In this document: positions 1 through 6,415 of the stretch, piece after piece
Layout: each line of letters begins with the position of its first letter
Numbering within the stretch: the stretch's first letter is position 1
NCBI GenBank assembly: GCA_937895465.1
Contig: CALAYY010000097.1
Location: forward strand, 1-10,386
Length of the DNA: 10,386 bases
Reading direction: 5' to 3'
From: an uncultured Clostridia bacterium
GTDB lineage: Bacteria > Bacillota > Clostridia > Christensenellales > DUVY01
Made by a program: the position numbers and the translations under genes
The notes under the pieces: generated by a model
Databases searched by the model: none
What the model saw: only the letters and a program-made list of their open reading frames with translations
Told to the model about the DNA's origin: nothing

Positions 1-643
1 GGTGTTTATCGTTTTGTTCTTGTGATAGGGAATATTTTAATACCGTATCAAAGATATTCCCTATCACAAGAACAAAACGATAATTTGAAAGAACGAAATG
101 AATATGTTTGGAAAGCTGATATAAAACATATAGATACAGGGGTTTTGTTAAGTATGGACGGCGGCAAAACTCTTAAAATGCATGGTGAAATTAATACTCC
201 TTTTGAAGACAGATGGTATTGGACAGAGCCTACTATTGTTGAATTATCAGATAATTCTATTGCAATGCTTTTGAGATTTGACGGAACAGGATTTTTATTT
301 AGAAGCAATTCATTTGACGGTGGAAAGACTTGGAGTGAGCCCAAAAAGACAGATATTCCCAAATCCTAACAACAAAGTAAAGCTTTTGAAGTTCCAAGAC
401 GGGCGCATCGCATTATTACATACACCTAATAATAATATCAATTTCAGGTCAAGGAATCCCTTAAGTGTATGGATTAGCAACGATGATATGAGAAGCTGGT
501 ATTATAAAAAAGAAGTCTGTGATTTTGACGGTTGTTATTCTTATCCAGACGGTTTTATTACTCAAGACCAAAAGCATATTATGTTTACTGTAGATTTTAA
601 CAGACATGATATATATTTTTTTGACCATGAAATAAAAGATTAA
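1..643 (+). pseudogene. Sialidase-like BNR/Asp-box protein, 3' part, frameshifted
   Basis: The frame is open from base 1, so the 5' end lies outside the window. Frame 1 runs to a stop at 367-369. The homologous sequence continues in the next frame to the stop at 641-643. Removing one C from the CCC at 358-360 joins them as ...KKTDIPNPNNKVKLLKF..., giving 213 codons. Features typical of exo-sialidase/BNR beta-propellers are visible. There is a WTEP segment near 220, a canonical Asp-box SFDGGKTW (310-333), an Asp-box-like SMDGGKT before it, and a degenerate one, SNDDMRSW, after the shift. A YSYPDG segment follows near the C-terminus. The family removes terminal sialic acids or related sugars from glycans, usually outside the cell. 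The N-terminal catalytic residues are not in view, so substrate and activity are uncertain. The shift may be a true mutation or a consensus error. The gene converges on the AraC gene 48 bases away, with no clear terminator between them. Confidence 0.72.
6..83. repeat. Near-perfect long inverted repeat (30-bp arms) at window edge
   Basis: Bases 6-35 are the exact reverse complement of 54-83, separated by an 18-base loop (36-53). Pairing breaks at 5/84 on the outside. The right arm encodes the sialidase-like segment RYSLSQEQND, and the left arm is open in the same frame. A perfect palindrome of this length inside coding sequence is unexpected. It fits a fold-back or template-switch artefact at a contig end at least as well as a real hairpin. 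Confidence 0.9.
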
Positions 644-691
644 AAGAGAAAGTTGATTATACCAAAATTTATAATTACTAACTATATGAAA

Positions 692-1492
692 TTATGCTTT
701 GTGCTTTTTGCGGTATTCTAAAGGATTCATGCCTGTTGCTTGATTAAAAGCAACGGTGAAAAGACTAGAGTATTTAAAACCGCAGCTTTCGCTTATTTGG
801 GTAATAGTCAGGGGAGTGGTTTCAAGCAGGTGCTTAGCAAGCCCTATTCGTTTTTTCGTAATATAATTTTTGGGATTTTGACCAAGTTTTTTCTTAAAAA
901 GTATACGAAAATGGTCAGGACTGTACCCTGCATTGATTGCAAGGGCGTTAATATTTATATCCATCATATAATGCTCATCTATATAAAAGATTGAATAATC
1001 AATAGGTTCTTTTGTGGTTGCAAAGTTGGTTTTCTTTCTTTTTATATCTATAAGCATTTGTGATATATAAGATTCAATAACAGATTGGAATTGAAAATAT
1101 TTATTCTTGTATTCAGTTGCTATTTTCCTTATATATCCTAAAATGACATTATCAGTATCGATATAACAATTAGTGTCCAGTTCTATTGACTTATCCTTAA
1201 GGTCAAATCCCAAAGCAATTATGGATGCTGAATCATAATGTTTTTCATCATGAAGGGTATTAGGTTTGAACATCGTGTAAGAACTCGAAGAAAAATTAAA
1301 AGAATTAGAATCCGTTAAGTCAGCTCCAAAGTATTTTATATAACTGTTTGGAATGCTAGTTGTTGCTTTATCGTAATGTGATATGCCTTTTCCGCTAAAA
1401 TAATATACAAATTCATAACAGTTATGACCGTGAGGAACGATCATTCTGCCTTTATCATATAGATTTTGAATTAAAAATTTGAACTCTACCAT
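692..1492 (-). CDS. AraC-family transcriptional regulator (cupin sensor plus double HTH)
   Basis: This 266-residue protein has the usual AraC/XylS length and layout. The N-terminal half is a cupin-like sensor domain, with H21, H23 and E27 in a HGHNCYEF stretch, a FSGKG turn near 32-36 and H81/H85 further on. The C-terminal ~100 residues hold two helix-turn-helix motifs. The first is around 179-207 (INALAINAGYSPDHFRILFK). The second is around 228-261 (ITQISESCGFKYSSLF, then GMNPLEYR), which is the classical family signature. The start at 1492 is preceded on the minus strand by AGGA a few bases upstream, and a good promoter sits just beyond. It is divergent from the transporter operon, so it most likely responds to the imported sugar or a breakdown product and activates that operon, and perhaps controls itself. 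The ligand is unknown. Confidence 0.93.
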   Translation of the reverse strand: MVEFKFLIQNLYDKGRMIVPHGHNCYEFVYYFSGKGISHYDKATTSIPNSYIKYFGADLTDSNSFNFSSSSYTMFKPNTLHDEKHYDSASIIALGFDLKDKSIELDTNCYIDTDNVILGYIRKIATEYKNKYFQFQSVIESYISQMLIDIKRKKTNFATTKEPIDYSIFYIDEHYMMDININALAINAGYSPDHFRILFKKKLGQNPKNYITKKRIGLAKHLLETTPLTITQISESCGFKYSSLFTVAFNQATGMNPLEYRKKHKA

Positions 1493-1509
1493 GATTTTCC
1501 TGTAGTTAA

Positions 1510-1537
1510 ATTATATACCATTTTTTTACATTGTAAA
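1510..1537 (-). promoter_or_regulatory. Predicted sigma-A promoter of the AraC-family gene
   Basis: Read on the minus strand, TTTACA (1532-1537) is followed after 16 bases by a consensus TATAAT (1510-1515). Transcription would start near 1503, leaving a leader of only about 11 bases that contains the AGGA ribosome site before the ATG at 1492. The match is strong, but no start site has been measured. Confidence 0.6.
1525..1537. promoter_or_regulatory. Short palindrome over the regulator's -35 box, possible operator
   Basis: TTTACA-T-TGTAAA is a perfect 6+1+6 palindrome whose right half is the -35 element of the minus-strand promoter. A protein bound here would block that promoter. AraC proteins more often bind direct repeats, and AT-rich palindromes this short arise by chance, so the call is tentative. 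Confidence 0.25.
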
Positions 1538-1580
1538 GGCAAAATCTCGTAAAACCATAAAAATGACGCGGATTTTATTA

Positions 1581-1609
1581 TTGATTATGATGTATGAAGA
1601 ATATATCAT
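1581..1609 (+). promoter_or_regulatory. Possible sigma-A promoter of the transporter operon
   Basis: TTGATT (1581-1586) and TATCAT (1604-1609) are separated by 17 bases and lie about 40 bases upstream of the first permease start at 1651. The fit to consensus is moderate (4/6 and 5/6). An imperfect -35 box is common in promoters that need an AraC-type activator. The AT-rich background makes false matches likely. Confidence 0.4.
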
Positions 1610-1650
1610 TAGATATGAAATATAGCTCAAAATTTTACTAAGGATAAAAG

Positions 1651-2604
1651 ATGAAAGAAGTATATATGCCAATAAATAAAACAAGAAAAAGAAAATGGAC
1701 GGCAAATAATAAACAAAATTACTTTATGGCAATGTGCGGCGTTTTGTTTTTATTGGTGTTTTCATACGCACCTATGTTTGGCATTATGCTTGCATTTAAA
1801 AACGGTGATCGGGCAATAAACGTTTTTCAGGCGTTAATACAAGGCAAATGGGTGCATTTTAAAAATTTTACAGATCTTTTTTCTGACAGAAAATTTGTTG
1901 ATATTTTGTTAAATACAATTGGGCTTAATATGCTTATGCTGTTAATCAACTTCCCAGCTCCAATTATTTTTGCGTTGCTAGTTAATGAAATAAGGCATAA
2001 AAAATTTAAAAAAACTATTCAAATAATGACAATGTTTCCGCATTTTATATCTTGGATTATATTTGGCGGAATTATTATAGCTCTTACCGATATGACTACA
2101 GGAGTTGTTAATCCAATATTGGAGGCATTGCGTATAAGCAATTTTCAAAACCCCATTAATCTGGGGTCTGCAGAATATTTTTGGGCTGAAATGATTATAG
2201 CCTCTTTAGTAAAAGGTGTGGGATGGGGGTCAATTATCTATTTGGCGGCAATAGCTGGTATAAATCCAGAATTATATGAAGCTGCTGAAATAGACGGTGC
2301 GGGAAGATTTCACAAAGCAATAAAGATTACATTGCCAATGATTGCACCTACAATTACTGTATTTTTGTTGTTACAAATTTCAAAATTGTTGGGTAATTCT
2401 TATGAGCAATTCTATTCTTTACAAAACCCTATCAATCTTGATCGAAGTGAAGTGCTATCTACATACATTTATTTTAAGGGAATCACACAGCGCAGATATT
2501 CTTATGCATCTGCTTTAGGGTTATTTGAATCGGCAATTTCGGTTGTATTGCTGATTGTAAGCAATTTGATAAGCAAAAAAACGACTGGAAGGGGAATCTT
2601 TTAA
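1651..2604 (+). CDS. Sugar ABC transporter permease, LplB type (CUT1-like)
   Basis: This is an inner-membrane subunit of a carbohydrate importer. It has 317 residues, typical of the LplB/COG4209 branch. A basic N-terminus is followed by about six hydrophobic segments, around 26-48, 85-112, 131-146, 178-202, 229-247 and 288-307. The cytoplasmic EAA loop that docks on the ATPase is clear at 210-218 (EAAEIDGAG, followed by KITLP). The GNSYEQFYSLQNP segment (248-260) is characteristic of this branch. The start at 1651 has AAGGA six bases upstream (1640-1644); M6 at 1666 is a possible alternative start. It is the first gene of the plus-strand operon and overlaps the next permease by one base (TAATG), implying coupled translation and a heterodimeric channel. 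Substrate is likely an oligosaccharide or glycoside, but the sequence does not identify it. Confidence 0.93.
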   Translation: MKEVYMPINKTRKRKWTANNKQNYFMAMCGVLFLLVFSYAPMFGIMLAFKNGDRAINVFQALIQGKWVHFKNFTDLFSDRKFVDILLNTIGLNMLMLLINFPAPIIFALLVNEIRHKKFKKTIQIMTMFPHFISWIIFGGIIIALTDMTTGVVNPILEALRISNFQNPINLGSAEYFWAEMIIASLVKGVGWGSIIYLAAIAGINPELYEAAEIDGAGRFHKAIKITLPMIAPTITVFLLLQISKLLGNSYEQFYSLQNPINLDRSEVLSTYIYFKGITQRRYSYASALGLFESAISVVLLIVSNLISKKTTGRGIF

Positions 2605-3521
2605 TGAATGCTAATATAGAACAATTTAAAACACATATAAAAAACAAAGAAGAAAAAAAGCCTAGTAAATTTCAATTATTTGATACAGTCAATTATACAT
2701 TGATGATATTGTTTGCGTTTATAACTATTTATCCCTTTTTCTTTGTACTTATCGGCTCATTAAATGACGGGCAAGATTATGCTTCAGGCGGTATATGGCT
2801 TTTTCCGCACTTATTTACTACGGCAAGCTACAATGTGGTTTTAAGTGATGCACGGTTTTGGTTAGCAGTCAGAAATACTGTAATAAGAACAGTTATAGCA
2901 ACTGTAGTTTCTGTATTGTTTACCTCTATGGTTGCTTACGGCATGAGCAGACCTGACTTAAAGCATAAGAATGTATTTTATTGGATTAACTTAATAACGT
3001 TGTTTTTTAGCGGGGGTCTAATTCCTTATTTTCTATTGATAGTAGCAATAGGACTATATGATACATTTTGGGTTTATATAATTCCTGCAATGTATTCAGT
3101 ATATAATATGATAGTTTTTTCTAGCTTTTTTAGAGGCATACCTGACAGCATAAGAGAATCTGCCATAATAGACGGTGCCAATGAATTTACGATTTGGTTT
3201 AGAATGTACTTGCCTTTATCAAAACCTGTTATAGCAACAGTAGGTTTATGGGTTGCGGTTGGGCATTGGAATAGCTATATGGCAACAATGTTATATACAA
3301 TGGATACAAATCTTATTACCTTACAATATTATCTTATGAAATTAATCAAAGAAGCAAATGTAAGCTATGAAGGCGTAAGTTGGGATATAAGAGATCAAGT
3401 AACAGCTCAAACAATTTCTTATGCAGCTATGATTGTGGCGACAATACCAATAATAAGTGTTTATCCTTTTATTCAAAGATTTTTTGCAAAGGGAATAATG
3501 ATAGGCTCTTTAAAAGGATAA
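2604..3521 (+). CDS. Carbohydrate ABC transporter permease, YtcP/CarB type (COG0395)
   Basis: This is the second permease subunit of the importer, 305 residues, pairing with the gene just upstream. Hydrophobic segments lie around 32-51, 92-113, 126-150, 155-174, 206-222 and 272-290. The EAA loop is at 185-193 (ESAIIDGAN, followed by MYLPLSKP), which is where the shared ATPase would bind. The C-terminus KGIMIGSLKG is the typical ending of this branch. AAGGGG at 2589-2594, nine bases before the ATG, lies inside the upstream gene. The single-base stop/start overlap indicates tight coupling. No ATPase gene follows. In Bacillota these systems commonly borrow a multitask MsmX-type ATPase, so one is probably encoded elsewhere (inference from the family). 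Confidence 0.93.
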   Translation: MNANIEQFKTHIKNKEEKKPSKFQLFDTVNYTLMILFAFITIYPFFFVLIGSLNDGQDYASGGIWLFPHLFTTASYNVVLSDARFWLAVRNTVIRTVIATVVSVLFTSMVAYGMSRPDLKHKNVFYWINLITLFFSGGLIPYFLLIVAIGLYDTFWVYIIPAMYSVYNMIVFSSFFRGIPDSIRESAIIDGANEFTIWFRMYLPLSKPVIATVGLWVAVGHWNSYMATMLYTMDTNLITLQYYLMKLIKEANVSYEGVSWDIRDQVTAQTISYAAMIVATIPIISVYPFIQRFFAKGIMIGSLKG

Positions 3522-3534
3522 CAGGAGGATTTAA

Positions 3535-5427
3535 ATGAAAAAAAGTTTTAAACAGGGATTATTTTCGTTAATTTTATGCGGAGTGTTTTTACTCGGAGGG
3601 TGTGGTATAGGTGATTTTACTAATACCGATGATGATATCTTTCCAGATTTTCCCCTTGCAGATGACAAATCAGAAAGCTGGGAACAATGGGATAAAGATG
3701 AAGGGACTATTGAAATTGACTGGTTTGTCAATTATTCGACATTTGTATGGTCTGGTGCCCAAAACTCTCTTGTGTCAAATAAAATATTAGAAAAAACGGG
3801 AGTAAAAATTAATTTTATAACACCTGTCAGTGATGACGGGCAAATGCTAAACACGTTGATTTCAGGTAATAAATTGCCTGATGTTATAACTCTTAACAGA
3901 AATTCATCAGAAAGAATATTGCTTGCTGAACAGGGTCAGATATATTCAATTAACGGACTCTCACAAAGATGGGCACCTAGATTGATTAATAGAATTGACC
4001 AAGAAATAATTGATTATTATGCTGCTTCAAATGGAAAACTGTATGGATTGCCCAATCAATATACTACTGAGAGCGATTTACAGGAATATGAGGATATGGG
4101 TGGACAACTTCTTTCAAATGGAGCTGTTGTAGTTAGAGAAGACTATTTGAATGATTATATTGCATATAAGAAAAGCATCAATCCATCTTGGCAGGATAAA
4201 GAGGCTTCATCGCCTCAAGGCTTTATAGCAATGTGTGAATGGGTTAAGAAAAATAAGTCTATAACAAATTCTCAGCCTACAGTATTATTATCAGCTTTTG
4301 ACCGCAATATTGATTATAACAGCCGTGCTATTCAACATCTGGTGGAGTATTTTAATGTTGCACCTGAAGACAATCAAGGAAATTTTACATACCAATATGC
4401 ATCAGATAAATTTAAAGAAATGCTTATGTTTTTAAATGAGATGTATAGGAAAAACATAATTATCAGCGGTAACTTGTCAACAACTGCAACACAGATAAGA
4501 CAAAATATTCAAAATGGTATTCCTTTTGCCTGTATTCTTTCGCCTCAAGATTTTTCGGGATATTTTAAAAACGCGGCATTAAAAGATATTAATTATGTTC
4601 CCATTGTTCTTACCAATTCTAACGGTGATGCTCCTCAATTGCGTAATCTTTCAAGCTGGGGCTTAAGAAACACTATGGTAACAAAAAACTGCAAAAGACC
4701 TGACAGGGTAATAAAGCTTTTGGATTTCTTGCAGTCAGAAGAAGGACAAGCCTTAATATATTGGGGTGTAGAAGGAACTACATACGATGTAACAATTGAG
4801 TCTTCAACAATAGTCGAAAAAGCAACTGCATTAAACGGCGTAACAAAAGACATCAAATATAAATACGGTCAAATGGAATTTACCCAAACAGCTTGGAATA
4901 AGATGCAGGATAATGATGCAGCAGAGTACGGCTTTTTGAGAGGTATGATCTTATTATACAATCCGATGTACCCCAGATTAACTTCACCCAAAGGCAATGA
5001 ATTAAATTATTACTGGAATTATGTTGAATACAACACCAAAGCAGCTTTGATACCTTACACTTTTAGTTACAAACCAGCAACAATTCAACTTGACCCTTTA
5101 GACGATGATTATCTTGAAATGGTTAATATAGAAACGGACTTGAAAGATTTGTGGTACGAATACTTGCCTAAAATTATAAGCGCTCCAACGGCATCTCAGG
5201 CAGAAAACATATATAACCAAACGCTTGCAACAGCAAGACAATACGGTTATGAAGATCTTTTGGAAGTGCAAAATCAAGCTTTTCAAAAGATGAAAATTAA
5301 AATGGGAATAACGTGGGCATACCCTCCTAATGACCCCCAATCAAACTATCATAATTTGACTGTAGAGTCTTTACGGGGCAATATAGAATACAATTTAGAA
5401 ATTCCTGATAATGTAACAATACAATAA
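3535..5427 (+). CDS. Extracellular solute-binding lipoprotein of the sugar importer (LplA-like)
   Basis: This is a 630-residue substrate-capture lipoprotein anchored to the outer face of the membrane. The N-terminus has basic residues, a hydrophobic core (9-20) and a lipobox LGGC with the lipidated cysteine at C23. An acidic linker follows (about 27-57). The rest resembles family-1-type sugar-binding proteins of the LplA group. It has a GNKLPDVITL stretch (111-120) and the conserved late signature SEEGQALIYWGVEGTTYDV (401-419), which in this family lies near the hinge and ligand site. Its length exceeds the ~450-550 residues usual for the group. The extra sequence is mostly after residue 420 and may allow binding of a larger ligand. 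A perfect AGGAGG at 3523-3528 precedes the start by six bases, so high expression relative to the permeases is likely. The ligand is unknown. Confidence 0.9.
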   Translation: MKKSFKQGLFSLILCGVFLLGGCGIGDFTNTDDDIFPDFPLADDKSESWEQWDKDEGTIEIDWFVNYSTFVWSGAQNSLVSNKILEKTGVKINFITPVSDDGQMLNTLISGNKLPDVITLNRNSSERILLAEQGQIYSINGLSQRWAPRLINRIDQEIIDYYAASNGKLYGLPNQYTTESDLQEYEDMGGQLLSNGAVVVREDYLNDYIAYKKSINPSWQDKEASSPQGFIAMCEWVKKNKSITNSQPTVLLSAFDRNIDYNSRAIQHLVEYFNVAPEDNQGNFTYQYASDKFKEMLMFLNEMYRKNIIISGNLSTTATQIRQNIQNGIPFACILSPQDFSGYFKNAALKDINYVPIVLTNSNGDAPQLRNLSSWGLRNTMVTKNCKRPDRVIKLLDFLQSEEGQALIYWGVEGTTYDVTIESSTIVEKATALNGVTKDIKYKYGQMEFTQTAWNKMQDNDAAEYGFLRGMILLYNPMYPRLTSPKGNELNYYWNYVEYNTKAALIPYTFSYKPATIQLDPLDDDYLEMVNIETDLKDLWYEYLPKIISAPTASQAENIYNQTLATARQYGYEDLLEVQNQAFQKMKIKMGITWAYPPNDPQSNYHNLTVESLRGNIEYNLEIPDNVTIQ

Positions 5428-5482
5428 TGACAATGTAACGATAAAACAATACAAAAGATAAAAAACACATAAAGGAAGACCA

Positions 5483-6394
5483 ATGATAATACTAGATAGC
5501 GATATAGGCGACGATATAGATGATGCTTTTGCTGTTGCAATGTTAATGCACATTCCAGAAATTGATTTGATAGGAATAACCACTGTTTATCGTAACTGTG
5601 AACAAAGAGCAAAAATAGCGTCAGCACTTTTGAAACTGTATAATCGTGAAGATATAGGGGTTTATGCCGGAGTCAATAAGCCCATAAAGCAGGCAATATA
5701 TATAGCTCCGTATGAAACCAAGCAGCCTGACGGCACACCTAATATCCCTCATTATTATGAAGATATGAATGAAAGCGTTTATAAGGAACAGCATGCTGTT
5801 GATTTTATATTAGATATGCTTGAAAAACATCCTAATGAAATTACTTTGGTTGCTATTGGCCCGCTGACCAATTTTGCATATGCTTATATGAAATCGCCTG
5901 ATGTTTTTAAAAAGGCAAAACAAATTGTCTTTATGGGAGGTCAGATTGAAGGCAATTATGCCGAATGGAATATCAAATGCGATCCCGAAGCAGCAAAAAT
6001 TGTTTTTGAAGCTTCAGTGCCTATAAAGATTGTGACTTTGGAAACGACCAAACTTTGTGAGTTTTCTGAAGAGGATATAAGATTTGTCCAATCAATTAAT
6101 ACTCCTCAAATGACTTTTATTAACAGAATGTTTCAAAAATGGCTAGTTGACAATAACGGAAGAAGACCGCCAATAATGTATGACCCTTTAACAGTTGGAA
6201 CTTTAGTGCAAGACTTTTGCGAATTTGAAAGAATGAAAGTTCATATTACTTTAGAAGGAAAAGAAAGGGCTATGATCAGAAGGGCTAAAGAAGGAGAAAG
6301 TTTTACCGTAATGGATGTAAGCATTAATGTAAAACATAGAGAGTTTATTGAGTACTTAAAGCAAAAACTCTTGGATACAAAAGAAATTATTTAA
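5483..6394 (+). CDS. Nucleoside hydrolase family protein (IUNH fold)
   Basis: This 303-residue protein has the usual length of inosine-uridine nucleoside hydrolases, which cleave the N-glycosidic bond between ribose and base using bound calcium. The N-terminal calcium site is present as DSDIGDDIDDAFA (5-17), the longer variant of the DTDPG-DDA motif. IGPLTN (125-130), FMGG (150-153) and EWN (161-163, the ribose-contacting Asn region) are intact. The C-terminal calcium Asp is D234 in MYDPLTV. The residue before it is Tyr where classic enzymes have the His that assists the leaving group, so base specificity probably differs. No signal peptide is seen, so it should be cytoplasmic. It follows the binding-protein gene by 55 bases, with GGAAG at 5474-5478 before the ATG. 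Its place in a sugar-uptake operon suggests that it acts on the imported compound or a product of it, perhaps an N-ribosyl compound (inference). Confidence 0.88.
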   Translation: MIILDSDIGDDIDDAFAVAMLMHIPEIDLIGITTVYRNCEQRAKIASALLKLYNREDIGVYAGVNKPIKQAIYIAPYETKQPDGTPNIPHYYEDMNESVYKEQHAVDFILDMLEKHPNEITLVAIGPLTNFAYAYMKSPDVFKKAKQIVFMGGQIEGNYAEWNIKCDPEAAKIVFEASVPIKIVTLETTKLCEFSEEDIRFVQSINTPQMTFINRMFQKWLVDNNGRRPPIMYDPLTVGTLVQDFCEFERMKVHITLEGKERAMIRRAKEGESFTVMDVSINVKHREFIEYLKQKLLDTKEII

Positions 6395-6405
6395 AAAAAA
6401 CAAAT

Positions 6406-6410
6406 GGAGG
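6406..6410 (+). promoter_or_regulatory. Ribosome binding site that decides the start of the surface protein gene
   Basis: GGAGG at 6406-6410 lies five bases before the ATG at 6416. An in-frame ATG at 6404 overlaps this site and has only an A-run upstream, so it cannot use it. The start at 6416 also gives a cleaner signal peptide (MRTTFKKK...). Confidence 0.8.
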
Positions 6411-6415
6411 AAATT

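Noticed and set aside
644..691. Possible terminator between the converging sialidase fragment and AraC gene
   Set aside because: No stable GC-containing stem followed by a T-run could be found on either strand in these 48 bases.
740..994. Plus-strand open frame of 84 codons inside the AraC gene
   Set aside because: It is antisense to the clearly conserved HTH region of the regulator and has no family resemblance of its own.
3531..3731. Minus-strand open frame opposite the lipoprotein signal region
   Set aside because: It lies opposite a well-supported lipoprotein gene and shows no recognisable protein.
5406..5456. Short direct repeats (AATGTAAC, ACAATACA) around the end of the binding protein gene
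   Set aside because: They are too short and low-complexity in AT-rich DNA to call a regulatory array or repeat element.
5349..5627. Minus-strand frames across the gap between binding protein and hydrolase, with a hydrophobic stretch that could pass for a membrane protein
   Set aside because: It overlaps the conserved ends of two real genes. The hydrophobic stretch comes from AT-rich antisense sequence, and there is no convincing ribosome site.
6404..6415. Upstream in-frame ATG giving a 1221-residue surface protein (MEEIM...)
   Set aside because: The ATG overlaps the only good GGAGG site, which correctly positions the ATG at 6416; the extra residues also put acidic Glu ahead of the signal peptide.
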